DNA of 52,026 nucleotides, taken from NCBI GenBank assembly GCA_019420945.1, contig JAHZGF010000028.1:1-52026 (forward strand), written 5' to 3'. The notes beneath the pieces were generated by a model that searched no databases, was not told the origin of the DNA, and saw nothing but the letters and a program-made list of their open reading frames with translations. The DNA comes from Clostridiales bacterium. GTDB taxonomy: Bacteria > Bacillota > Clostridia > Oscillospirales > Oscillospiraceae. The position numbers were made by a program, and so were the translations under genes. Below, piece after piece: positions 6,165-14,307 of this stretch (its first letter is position 1; the number at the start of each line of letters is the position of its first letter).

Positions 6165-7943
6165 TTATTCTGTCACTCTGCGAATTTCATCTATGATCCG
6201 GCAGATGAGACCGGTGCGCTGGAAGGGAGTCATCAGATAGAACCCGTCCACATAGGGGCTGATCTGCCGAGCAATCTCTGAGGAGATGCGCACCGCCAGC
6301 TCTTCTCCCTCTTCCCGGTTCTTTCCCTCGTAGAGCTGGGTGATTTTCGGATCCACGTTGATCCCGTTGATCTCACTGTCCATGAACCGGGCGTTGCGGG
6401 CGCTGACCACCGGGATAATACCGCCCAGCAAATAGGCCCCCGGAAGCTCCATACGAGCCCGCTTGAGGTTTTCAAAACCCTGCTCTGTGAGGACAGGCTG
6501 GGTCAAAAATCCCTTCATACCCTTTTCCAGCTTTTCCTGAGCCAAATTCAACTGAACATCAAAGTTCACAGCGTTCACATTCAAGGCCCCGAAGATGTGG
6601 AAAGGCTCCGGAAGGGCCTGCTCTCCCAGGGCGGAAACAAATGCAGCCAGCTTCCGGGAATTAAACTGATAGACGCTCTTTACTTCATCCCGCTCCGCTG
6701 TGGGCACCGGATCACCGGTGACCAGCAGCACATTGCGGATCCCCTCCGCGCACAGCCCCAGCAACAGGGCCTTGGTGGCATTCAGGTTCCGGTCCCGGCA
6801 GGTCATATGGGGCAGGGCATCCAGCCCCAGCTCCCGGCGCACTTTGCAGGCAAGCAGACTGGAGTCCATCCGGGCCCGGGCGATGGGGCAATCCGCTATG
6901 GTCAGAATATCCACTCCTGCCCGCTGGAGCTCCTGGGCACCCGCCATAAACCGGTCCAAAGTGGCATCGGCGGGCGGGTCCAGCTCCACCGCAAAGACTC
7001 GCCCCCCCCGCTGGAGCTTGTCCCAGAAGGGGCTCTGGGGCAATGGCTCACGGTCTGGCTCCGGCTTGGAGGGCTCGGTGGACTGGGCCGGGCTTCCCTT
7101 CCCCTCCGCCAGCGCCTTGGCGCACTGGGCGATATGGGCCGGGGTGGTGCCACAGCAGCCACCCAGAATGGCCGCCCCCTCCCCCGCCATCTCGGCGATC
7201 TGGGCAGCAAAATAGGCCGGATCACCGTCGTAGAAGGTGCGGTTATTCACCACAATGGGGTAGCCGGCATTGGGCATCAGCGCCAGGGTCAGACCGCTGT
7301 GGTCCAGGCCCCGGACCAGCTCCAGCATATGCCGGGCACCGCAGACGCAGTTAAAGCCCACCGCATCCACTGCTTTGCACTGCTTCAGCTCAGCCAGCAA
7401 CTCCGAGGCAAAGCAGCCCTCCCGGGAAAAGCCGTCGGGCTGCACTGCAAAGGTGACGATAATATAGGCCTCCGGCGCTTTGGTGCGGATATACTCCGCC
7501 GTCTCCGCCAGACCAGTGGCGGCGGCGTTGGTCTCAAAGAGGAAATTCTGTGCCCCCAGGGCCAGGAACTGATCCGCCACCCAGCGGTATTCCTCCCGGA
7601 GTTGCTCCGGTGACTGGCAAGCGATGGGGCCGATGTCCGCAAAAACAAAGGCACCATAGGGAGCTGCCGCCTCCGTGGCCAGCTGCCAACCCGCCCGGAT
7701 GGCCCGCTCCGCCAACTCCTCATCTCCCTGGAGGGCGGGGCGGTTCAGGGCAAAGGTGTTGGTTTTGATGGCCCGGGCACCGGCCTCCAGATATTCCCGA
7801 TGAATTTCCGAGATCAGACCGGGCTGGCTCAGATTTGCCAGCTCGCAGCCGCTGCCGGGGCAGTGGTTTTTCTGTGAAAAATAGGTGCCCATGCCTCCGT
7901 CAAAGAGCAGCGGTCCCTGGGCAATACGCTGTCGGATGTCCAT
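6165..7943 (-). CDS. yitJ: Bifunctional homocysteine S-methyltransferase / methylenetetrahydrofolate reductase (YitJ-like)
   Basis: The protein is a fusion of 592 residues. Residues ~1-285 are a homocysteine S-methyltransferase TIM barrel (LLFDGGMGTYF start) with the three zinc cysteines in GFNCVCG and GGCCGTTPAHI. Residues ~310-592 are a MetF-type methylene-THF reductase (FAVELDPPADAT, LLVTGDPVP, FLTQPVLTEQGF). The MetF half makes 5-methyl-THF; the other half can pass a methyl group to homocysteine or deliver it to MetH. I chose the ATG at 7943, which overlaps the metH stop by one base (TAATG), over an upstream in-frame start inside metH. The fusion is known in Firmicutes as YitJ. It is the last gene of the operon. 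Confidence 0.93.
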   Translation of the reverse strand: MDIRQRIAQGPLLFDGGMGTYFSQKNHCPGSGCELANLSQPGLISEIHREYLEAGARAIKTNTFALNRPALQGDEELAERAIRAGWQLATEAAAPYGAFVFADIGPIACQSPEQLREEYRWVADQFLALGAQNFLFETNAAATGLAETAEYIRTKAPEAYIIVTFAVQPDGFSREGCFASELLAELKQCKAVDAVGFNCVCGARHMLELVRGLDHSGLTLALMPNAGYPIVVNNRTFYDGDPAYFAAQIAEMAGEGAAILGGCCGTTPAHIAQCAKALAEGKGSPAQSTEPSKPEPDREPLPQSPFWDKLQRGGRVFAVELDPPADATLDRFMAGAQELQRAGVDILTIADCPIARARMDSSLLACKVRRELGLDALPHMTCRDRNLNATKALLLGLCAEGIRNVLLVTGDPVPTAERDEVKSVYQFNSRKLAAFVSALGEQALPEPFHIFGALNVNAVNFDVQLNLAQEKLEKGMKGFLTQPVLTEQGFENLKRARMELPGAYLLGGIIPVVSARNARFMDSEINGINVDPKITQLYEGKNREEGEELAVRISSEIARQISPYVDGFYLMTPFQRTGLICRIIDEIRRVTE

Positions 7944-10282
7944 TATCCCAGCACCTCCTTGGCAATATCCGCCGAGGCCTTGGCATCCTTGGCGTAAAAG
8001 TCCGCGCCGATCTCCTCGGCATATTCCGGCGTCAGCACTGCGCCTCCCACCATAATTTTGCAAGGGTGGCCGGATTCCCGCAGGGCGGCAATGGTCCGGC
8101 GCATGGAGTCCACGGTGGTGGTCATCAGGGCGGAGAGTCCCACCAGATGGATATCCTGCTGGATGGCGGTATCCACCACCTTCTGCACCGGCACATCCCG
8201 GCCCAGGTCCAGCACCTGGTAGCCGTAGTTCTCCAGCACCACCCGGACAATGTTCTTGCCGATGTCGTGGATGTCCCCCTCCACGGTGGCCAGCAGGATT
8301 TTGCCCTTGGACACACTCTGACCGCCCCGGCTGGCAATGCGCTGTTTGATTAGGTCAAAGCCGGCGCAGGCGGCGTTGGCGGCGTTGATGAGCTGGGGCA
8401 GGAAGATAATCTGCTTTTCATACTGCTCCCCCACCACATCCAGGGCGGGAATCAGCTTCTGGTTGATGACGTCCATCTCCGTCATGGTTTCCAGCAGTTG
8501 CTCCGTCAGCTGGGCGGTCTCCTGCTTTAGGCCCTTCAAAACGGCGCTTTCAATGGTCATCTCCGCCGGGGCCGTGGGTGTGGCCGAATCTTCCGTCCGC
8601 TGGGCAAACCGATCAATATAGGCCCCGCAGTCCCGGTCCTCTCCGGAGATGGCCCGGAAGGCCGCCACTGCGTCCATAATCTCCCGCTGGTTGGGGTTGA
8701 CGATGGGCAAATCCAGACCGCAGGCCATGGCCTGGGTCAGGAAACTGACGGTGACATGGCTCCGGGCAGGCAGTCCAAAGGAAATATTGCTGACTCCAAG
8801 CACACAGTGAAGCCCCATCCACTCGTGGACCATCCGCACTGCCTTCAGGGTCTCTTGGGCCTGGTCCTGCTGGGCGGAGACGGTGAGGGTAAGGCAGTCG
8901 ATGAACACGTCACGCTTGGGAATGCCGTAGCTCAGGGCAGTCTGGACAATGCGCCGGGCCAGCTCGATGCGCTCTTCGGCAGTCTGGGGAATGCCCCCTT
9001 TGTCCATGGTGAGTCCCACCACGGCGGCGCCGTACTTGCGCACCAAGGGCAGGATGCGATGCAAAGTCTCCGGCTCGGCGTTCACCGAGTTGACGATGGC
9101 CTTGCCGTGGCAGGCCCGAAGTCCCGCCTCAATGGCCGCTGGATCGGAAGAGTCGATCTGCAGCGGCAGGTCCACTACGCTCTGGACCGCCCGGACCACC
9201 TGGCCCATCATCTCCGCCTCATCCAGTCCCGGCAGGCCCACATTGATGTCCAGAATATCAGCGCCGGCCTCAGCCTGCTCGATGGCCCGCTCCATGATAT
9301 AGTTGAAATCCCGCTCCCGCAAAGCCTGCTGGAAGCGCTTCTTGCCGGTGGGATTGATGCGCTCACCGATGACCCGGACCCCGGCAAACTCCGTCATATG
9401 GCCGGCGGAGCACACACCCTGCCGCAGGGAGGGCCGCTGATCCTCCGACGCTGGAGGCAGCTGGGACAGTGCCTGGATAAACTCCGGGGTAGTGCCGCAG
9501 CACCCACCCAGGATGGACACCCCCAGCTCCGTAAAAGCCTTCATCTGTTGGGCAAATTCTTCCGCATCCATGTCATAGGCCCCGGTGGCCGGGTCGGGCA
9601 GTCCCGCGTTGGGCTTGACAATGATGGGCTTGCTGGTCCAGGAACGCATCTCCTGGATCAGGGGCAAAATCTCCGCCGGACCAAGGGAGCAGTTGATACC
9701 CATGGCAGACACCCCAAGCCCATCCAATGTGCAGGCCATACTGGCCACGGTGGTACCGGTAAAGGTACGGCCGGAGCGCTCAAAGCTCATGGTGACCCAG
9801 ATGGGCAGTTTCTTTTTCATCTGCTCCCGGGCGGCCAGCACCGCAGCCCGAACCTCCCCCAAGTCGGTCATAGTCTCAAAGACCACCAGATCCACACCGG
9901 CAGCCTCGCCAGCCCGGACCATCTGGCCATAGATCTCATAAGCCTCCTCAAAGGACAGGGTGCCCAGAGGCTCCAGCAGCTCCCCGATGGGGCCCACATC
10001 CAGGGCCACTTTGGCCTGATCGCCGGCAGCCCGCCGGGCAGCAGCCACATTGGCGGCGATTACCTCCTCCACGGTGTGGCCGGTGCCCGCCAGTTTGTGG
10101 GCGTTAGCTCCAAAGGTGTTGGCGTAGATGACTTTACTGCCCGCCTCCACATAGGAGCGCTGGATTTTTTCCACGATCTCCGGGTGCTCCATCCCGAAGA
10201 TCTCGGGGCGTTCCCCCAAACCCAGGCCCGCAGCCTGGAGCATGGTGCCCATGGCACCGTCTAATATGGTCAATTCAGCCAT
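7943..10282 (-). CDS. metH: Cobalamin-dependent methionine synthase lacking the activation domain
   Basis: The 779-residue protein carries three of the four MetH modules in order: homocysteine-binding barrel (~1-295, LDGAMGTML and GGCCGTTPEFI zinc site), methyl-THF-binding pterin barrel (~305-575, GERINPTGKKRF, DINVGLPG) and cobalamin module (~590-779) with the cobalt-ligand motif DIHDIGKNIV. The C-terminal AdoMet-dependent reactivation domain is missing; it is encoded by the preceding gene. The start at 10282 has AGGAGG 11-12 bases upstream and overlaps the preceding stop by eight bases. E. coli MetH is about 1,200 residues, so this is the short Firmicutes form that needs a partner. Confidence 0.95.
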   Translation of the reverse strand: MAELTILDGAMGTMLQAAGLGLGERPEIFGMEHPEIVEKIQRSYVEAGSKVIYANTFGANAHKLAGTGHTVEEVIAANVAAARRAAGDQAKVALDVGPIGELLEPLGTLSFEEAYEIYGQMVRAGEAAGVDLVVFETMTDLGEVRAAVLAAREQMKKKLPIWVTMSFERSGRTFTGTTVASMACTLDGLGVSAMGINCSLGPAEILPLIQEMRSWTSKPIIVKPNAGLPDPATGAYDMDAEEFAQQMKAFTELGVSILGGCCGTTPEFIQALSQLPPASEDQRPSLRQGVCSAGHMTEFAGVRVIGERINPTGKKRFQQALRERDFNYIMERAIEQAEAGADILDINVGLPGLDEAEMMGQVVRAVQSVVDLPLQIDSSDPAAIEAGLRACHGKAIVNSVNAEPETLHRILPLVRKYGAAVVGLTMDKGGIPQTAEERIELARRIVQTALSYGIPKRDVFIDCLTLTVSAQQDQAQETLKAVRMVHEWMGLHCVLGVSNISFGLPARSHVTVSFLTQAMACGLDLPIVNPNQREIMDAVAAFRAISGEDRDCGAYIDRFAQRTEDSATPTAPAEMTIESAVLKGLKQETAQLTEQLLETMTEMDVINQKLIPALDVVGEQYEKQIIFLPQLINAANAACAGFDLIKQRIASRGGQSVSKGKILLATVEGDIHDIGKNIVRVVLENYGYQVLDLGRDVPVQKVVDTAIQQDIHLVGLSALMTTTVDSMRRTIAALRESGHPCKIMVGGAVLTPEYAEEIGADFYAKDAKASADIAKEVLG

Positions 10283-10943
10283 GACAGCTGATACCCTCCT
10301 TTCGATAGGGACAGGTGCGGAACATGCTGCACACCTCACAGCCTCGTTTCCGCAGGGGCTGCGGATGGTCGGAAATCCCCAATATGGCGGTCACCGACTT
10401 CCGGGGCACCATAATATAATTGGAACTTACGGTAAGTCCAATCCGTCGGGCCGTGTCCAGGGCCGCACAAAGCCGGGGCTGGGTATTTAACGGCAAATCC
10501 CCGTAGCCCGGACTGAACCGGTCCGAGAGGTAGCGCCCCTCCCCTTTGAGTTGGTCCCGCAGATCAAACTCAAAATGGTCGCAGACGTTTTCCACCGCAG
10601 TGCTGGCACAGGCATCCATGATGACCGCATCCGCCATGTCGGTGACCTCACTTCGCATCAGCAGCTGTTCCACCCGGGGGCCCAGGGTCACGGCCATCAG
10701 CACCGCCTCCTGGCAGTCCGACAGCAACCGGCGCATGTCCTCCCCCTCCTGGGGCAGTCCGGGGATGGCGCCATCTTCCAGCTTCAGCCGGCGGTAAACC
10801 AATCTGGGCTGCGAGGCTTCCATCACCCGATCTATACAGCGGCGGATCTGGCCCTCCATTTCAGGGGTCAAATCCTGGCCCCGGTGGCCCAGATACATCA
10901 GGATCTCGTTGAAATTCAATTCTGTCAGCCGGGCTTCCACCAC
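10275..10943 (-). CDS. Methionine synthase reactivation-domain protein (B12-dependent)
   Basis: This 222-residue protein corresponds to the AdoMet-binding C-terminal domain of full-length MetH, which rescues oxidised cob(II)alamin by reductive methylation. Typical features are LGHRGQ near the start and the AdoMet-binding stretch RFSPGYGDLPL (~residues 140-150). A Cys cluster at the C-terminus (CEVC, CPY, SC) goes beyond the standard domain. A GTG at 10949 overlaps the AGGAGG site, so the real start is more likely the GTG at 10943 or 10940, five and eight bases from it. First gene of the methionine operon, overlapping metH, so the split subunits are made together. Confidence 0.88.
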   Translation of the reverse strand: MVEARLTELNFNEILMYLGHRGQDLTPEMEGQIRRCIDRVMEASQPRLVYRRLKLEDGAIPGLPQEGEDMRRLLSDCQEAVLMAVTLGPRVEQLLMRSEVTDMADAVIMDACASTAVENVCDHFEFDLRDQLKGEGRYLSDRFSPGYGDLPLNTQPRLCAALDTARRIGLTVSSNYIMVPRKSVTAILGISDHPQPLRKRGCEVCSMFRTCPYRKEGISCHG

Positions 10944-10967
10944 TGTCACCTCCTGAAAATTCTTTTT

Positions 10968-10996
10968 ATTATACTATGATTCAGGGTAAATGGCAA
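10968..10996 (-). promoter_or_regulatory. Promoter of the methionine operon
   Basis: On the minus strand TTGCCA (10996-10991), a 17-base spacer and TATAAT (10973-10968). The leader is only about 20 bases, so a SAM or cobalamin riboswitch cannot fit. Confidence 0.82.
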
Positions 10997-11029
10997 CTAA
11001 TTGCCCGGGACACCTGGCAACCGGGACAG

Positions 11030-11068
11030 AAAAAGAGCGCAGCCCCCTTTGTACAAAGCGGGCTGCGC
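11030..11068 (-). terminator. Terminator of hsp20
   Basis: On the minus strand the arms GCGCAGCCCGCTTTG and the near-complementary partner form a long stem (one mismatch) followed by CTCTTTTT. Confidence 0.9.
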
Positions 11069-11105
11069 CTGTGAAATCTCTGCCTCAAAGGGCAGCTTCG
11101 GGCAA

Positions 11106-11543
11106 TTATTCAATTGCGATATAGCTGCTCTCAGGGATGGCTCTGGGGGCCTCCTTGGGGACGGTGATCTGCAGGATACCGTCCTCGAACTTGGCCCGCA
11201 AATCCTCCGGCCGGACCTGCTCTCCCACATAGAAGCTGCGGCTCATCTGACCCGCATAGCGCTCCTGGCGGATGTAGCGGCCCTGCTCATCCTTCCGGTC
11301 CCGGTCAAGGCCCTTGGCCGCCTGAACGGTCAGGTAGCCGCCCTTCAGCTCTACCTTGACCTCATCCTTTTTGAAGCCGGGCAGGTCGATGTCCACCAGA
11401 TAGGAATCCTGGGTCTCCCGTACATCGGTCTTCATCAGGTTTCTGGCATGCTTGCCATAAAGGGCACGGTCAATATCGGGCATCATACCGAAGCCATTAA
11501 ACATATCATCAAACAAACTCTCATGAAAGATACTGGGTAACAT
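11106..11543 (-). CDS. hsp20: Small heat shock protein, Hsp20 / alpha-crystallin family
   Basis: An ATP-independent chaperone of 145 residues that holds unfolding proteins. The alpha-crystallin domain spans ~residues 38-132 (KTDVRETQDSYLVDIDLPGF to FEDGILQITVPK). The short N-terminus MLPSIFHESLFDDMFN is typical of the clostridial Hsp20/Hsp18 type. The C-terminal IAIE may serve as the IXI-like anchoring tail. AGGAGG is eight bases before the ATG. A CIRCE operator upstream implies HrcA control, and a 160-base structured leader suggests an additional RNA-level control. It is monocistronic, with its own terminator. Confidence 0.95.
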   Translation of the reverse strand: MLPSIFHESLFDDMFNGFGMMPDIDRALYGKHARNLMKTDVRETQDSYLVDIDLPGFKKDEVKVELKGGYLTVQAAKGLDRDRKDEQGRYIRQERYAGQMSRSFYVGEQVRPEDLRAKFEDGILQITVPKEAPRAIPESSYIAIE

Positions 11544-11700
11544 AATTCATTCCTCCTATTCAAATCTTGCAACTCGTAGCTGCGGTGGAGCATCCAACGT
11601 GGTGGCGAGTTAAGTTACCCCAACCGGGATGGACCCGGTTGTCTGTTGCGGCCTTTCCATTGGGGCGTCTGGCTTTCCTCGCGCCCCTCTCTTAAGGTTT
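11544..11700 (-). promoter_or_regulatory. Long structured 5' leader of hsp20 (possible RNA thermosensor)
   Basis: Between the promoter and the ATG the transcript contains several hairpins: GGGGCG/CGCCCC (11662-11667 with 11682-11687), AACCGGG/CCCGGTT (11622-11628 with 11634-11640), and GCAGCT/AGTTGC (11569-11574 with 11578-11583). The last brings a CTCC (11587-11590) opposite the GGAG of the ribosome site, a weak four-pair contact. Such layouts are used by heat-melting leaders of hsp20 genes. The stems are seen; the thermosensor role is inferred. Confidence 0.5.
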
Positions 11701-11706
11701 AACTAT

Positions 11707-11734
11707 ATTATAGCTCCATTTTTAGCACTGTCAA
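11707..11734 (-). promoter_or_regulatory. Sigma-A promoter of hsp20
   Basis: On the minus strand TTGACA (11734-11729), a 16-base spacer and TATAAT (11712-11707). The -35 box lies inside the CIRCE spacer, so HrcA binding would block RNA polymerase. Confidence 0.9.
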
Positions 11735-11748
11735 TAGGAGAGTGCTAA
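11722..11748. promoter_or_regulatory. CIRCE operator (HrcA binding site)
   Basis: TTAGCACTG, nine bases, GAGTGCTAA. The CIRCE consensus is TTAGCACTC-N9-GAGTGCTAA, so only one position of one arm differs. Confidence 0.95.
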
Positions 11749-11861
11749 ATTAACATAAAAACCTATATTTCTTCACAGTTTGTTCAAATTCCAAATTTGT
11801 CAGCATTTTTCTCTCTTCTTAATTTACATAACAATCACTTTTTGTTTCATTTGTTAAAACA

Positions 11862-11900
11862 GTTAGGCCGGGGCGTCCCTTTGGGACGCCCCGGCCTAAC
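11862..11900 (-). terminator. Strong hairpin ending the c-di-GMP / polysaccharide operon
   Basis: A perfect 18-bp GC-rich stem (11862-11879 with 11883-11900) with a three-base loop lies 36 bases after the stop of the EAL gene and is followed by TGTTTTAAC on the minus strand. The rest of the stretch 11749-11935 is AT-rich and holds nothing else I can identify. Confidence 0.85.
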
Positions 11901-11935
11901 TATTCTTGTCTTGCCCATAAACTGGGGTCACTGAT

Positions 11936-13759
11936 TCAAATCTCACCAACGCCGCAGAACTGTGCCAAAATCTTATCTTTCGCCTCATTCTGGGGCATCG
12001 GCAGATAGAATTGATAGCCCTGGATCACATCACAGTGGATCTGGCGCAACGCCTGCACTTGATTGTCGTCCTCTACTCCCTCTGCCAGAATGGTAATTCC
12101 CAGGTCATGGCCCACCTGAACCATGGCCCGCAGAATGGCAATTCCATTTTCCGTCTGGATATTGTCCACCAGTCCCTTGTCCAGCTTAATTCCATCCACC
12201 GGATACTGCTGAAGATCAGCAAAAGAGGTAAACCCTTCTCCAAAGTCATCCAAAATAATGCTGACGCCATACGCCTTGAGGGTGTGCATATTGGATCGGA
12301 TCTGCTCCAGTTGATGGGCAAGGGCACTCTCAGTCAGCTCAAAAATCAGCAGTTCCCTGGGAAACTGATATTCTTGCATGATCTCTATGCTTTTCTGAGC
12401 AAAGTCCTCGGCTTCAAATGTCTCTCGTGAGAAATTGCAGGAGATGAAAAAGTCCTCCACCCCGCACTCCACCAACTGCTGCAGGAACTCGCAGCATTCC
12501 CGCAGACAATAATAATCCAGCTTGTAGATCAGGCCGTCCTGCTCCAGCAAAGGGACAAAGGCCCCGGGCTTCAGCAGCCCTTTTTCCGGATGTCTCCACC
12601 GGGACAGGGCTTCTCCGCCCACAATCTGACGGTTCTCCACGTCCACATAGAACTGAATGAACAGCTCCATCTCCTGCCGTTCCAATGCCTGATCGATTCT
12701 GGATTGCACCTGTCGCTCCTGAGCCAGCTTTTGGAGCAGCTCTCCCGAACAGCAGCAATAGTCCCTCTGGTTCCGCTGCGCATCATAGGCCCCCTGACTG
12801 GCCTGGAACAGAATATCATTCAGATCCCGATCCTCCCGTTTCAGAGGATAGATGCCGGCAGTCACGCTGACCTCCAGCTGCTTTCCATAGGTCTGGGGGT
12901 AGGTGTGCAACCGCTGAAACACCGGGGCAATCCAGTCCTGAACCTGCTCCATGGTCTCTGAGAACTTCAGCACCACAAACCCATGATCCGACACCTGGGC
13001 TAACATATCGGTATCTCCGGTGTGCTCCTGCAGAACCACAGCGCAATAGCGCAGGAATTCATTCTGCTCCAGGCTGGTACCCAGTCTGCGCAGCCCCTCC
13101 GTATCCACATAAAAGTAAACGGCACTGTACAGAATCCGGTTTTGGTCGTTCACCAGCTGCCGGTAGTATTTCTGCAGGTAATCGAAATTCCCCAAGCCGG
13201 TGATGGGGTTGGTCTCCAACCCCTGTTCCGATTGCTTGAGTCGATGGCGATAATGTCGCACCACACAAACCAGGATACAGGCCAGCGCCGTCAGGGCAAA
13301 GGCCAGACCGCCTATGGCCCAGTAAAAGCCTGTATGCTGCTGAGAGGGCTTTGAAACCGACATCAGCATCCCGCTGATCTCCGCCTGAGATACCCCCTCC
13401 AAAAAGTGCTCCAGCTCCCCTTTCAGATCGTCCGGCGCCGCCGGGGTCAGGCTAAGATAATAGGATACCGATTCTCCCTGGTATTCTGTATGAAACAGGG
13501 ACAGAGTTTCTCCCTCTCTTGGAAGTTCCTCCCCTTCCGTATAGCCCGAGAGAATGTCCACCTGTCTGTTCTGGCCCAGGTGGGCTCTCTGATCCGACGC
13601 CTGGGAGGGATAATATCGGATCTCATAGCCGCTCTGCTGGGAAAACTGCTCCAGCAGTTGGGGGATCACGCCCTGATAGCTTTCCGTCCGGCTGTCATAA
13701 TACTCCAAGGGGTATGCGTCAGGGTTCCCCGCTACATAGATGATGATATTATCTTCCAC
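11936..13759 (-). CDS. Membrane c-di-GMP phosphodiesterase: half SBP-like sensor, degenerate GGDEF, intact EAL
   Basis: The protein has 607 residues. Residues 1-~135 resemble one lobe of a family-3 solute-binding domain (IIIYVAGNPDAYPLEYY, VDILSGYTEGEELP); no signal peptide precedes them and the second lobe looks missing. One membrane segment (~146-167) is followed by basic residues. A GGDEF domain (~185-335) has SDHGF in place of GGDEF, so it should not synthesise c-di-GMP. The EAL domain (~345-605) keeps the catalytic set: EAL 383-385, N442, E474/E477, DDFG 504-507, K525, E560 and Q580. It should hydrolyse c-di-GMP. The GTG start has GAGGGGG upstream and overlaps the preceding gene by 11 bases. 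Last gene of the island. Confidence 0.88.
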   Translation of the reverse strand: MEDNIIIYVAGNPDAYPLEYYDSRTESYQGVIPQLLEQFSQQSGYEIRYYPSQASDQRAHLGQNRQVDILSGYTEGEELPREGETLSLFHTEYQGESVSYYLSLTPAAPDDLKGELEHFLEGVSQAEISGMLMSVSKPSQQHTGFYWAIGGLAFALTALACILVCVVRHYRHRLKQSEQGLETNPITGLGNFDYLQKYYRQLVNDQNRILYSAVYFYVDTEGLRRLGTSLEQNEFLRYCAVVLQEHTGDTDMLAQVSDHGFVVLKFSETMEQVQDWIAPVFQRLHTYPQTYGKQLEVSVTAGIYPLKREDRDLNDILFQASQGAYDAQRNQRDYCCCSGELLQKLAQERQVQSRIDQALERQEMELFIQFYVDVENRQIVGGEALSRWRHPEKGLLKPGAFVPLLEQDGLIYKLDYYCLRECCEFLQQLVECGVEDFFISCNFSRETFEAEDFAQKSIEIMQEYQFPRELLIFELTESALAHQLEQIRSNMHTLKAYGVSIILDDFGEGFTSFADLQQYPVDGIKLDKGLVDNIQTENGIAILRAMVQVGHDLGITILAEGVEDDNQVQALRQIHCDVIQGYQFYLPMPQNEAKDKILAQFCGVGEI

Positions 13760-14291
13760 CCTTGTCCCCCTCTTGACCTGGCTCAGGCTTTTTCTTCCGC
13801 TGGAACAGGGACATGTTTCTGTCCCGGCCCGCAGTCTGAACTTCCTCCAGACTGCTCTCCAGCTGCTCTGCTGAAGCGTCCATTTCCAGAATCATACCCC
13901 GAAGCCGTTCCCGCAGCTGCCGGATTTGCTGATCGTACCGTTCCAGCTCCTGATCCTGTCTTGCGATGCGCTCTTCCAGCTTACGTGCGGCCTCCTGGGC
14001 TTGGCTTTCCGCCTCCCGCTTGAGCCGCTGGGCATATTGCCGGGCCTCCCGGATCTCTTCATCCGGAATCCCTGCGGATTTGGCTGCCCCCTCTGCCTGC
14101 CCCGCTCCCAGGCTTCTCACCTGTTCCTCCAGGGCAGCGATCTGCTCCTGATATTTTTGGGTCAGCGCTTGAATCTCCCGATCCTTTTCCACCATTTTAC
14201 TGGAGAATTGTTCCTCCAGATCCGTGATATACCGGTACACGCTTGACTTTTGATATCCAAAAAGCCCGGACTTTAACTCCTTTACCTTCAA
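13749..14291 (-). CDS. Coiled-coil protein of the polysaccharide island (function unknown)
   Basis: Residues ~20-150 are almost entirely heptad-like Glu/Gln/Lys/Arg-rich helix (ITDLEEQFSSKMVEKD, ALEEQVRSLG, RIARQDQELERYDQQIRQ), followed by a basic tail MSLFQRKKKPE. The N-terminus MKVKELKSGLFGYQKSSVYRYI resembles the short globular start of DivIVA-like proteins, which target membranes or the cell pole; this likeness is only impressionistic. The best start is TTG 14291, five bases after GGGGGGAG; ATG 14306 and TTG 14315 are alternatives with poor ribosome sites. It sits between the glycosyltransferase and the EAL protein and may organise the synthase complex. Confidence 0.65.
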   Translation of the reverse strand: MKVKELKSGLFGYQKSSVYRYITDLEEQFSSKMVEKDREIQALTQKYQEQIAALEEQVRSLGAGQAEGAAKSAGIPDEEIREARQYAQRLKREAESQAQEAARKLEERIARQDQELERYDQQIRQLRERLRGMILEMDASAEQLESSLEEVQTAGRDRNMSLFQRKKKPEPGQEGDKGGR

Positions 14292-14307
14292 AACAACTCC
14301 CCCCATA

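Noticed and set aside
8756..10264. A 502-codon open frame antisense to metH
   Set aside because: Shadow of the codon bias of metH; low-complexity product and no start context.
10944..11029. SAM or cobalamin riboswitch before the methionine operon
   Set aside because: The promoter at 10968-10996 leaves a leader of about 20-25 bases, and none of the conserved core sequences of either riboswitch is present between the operon and the hsp20 terminator.
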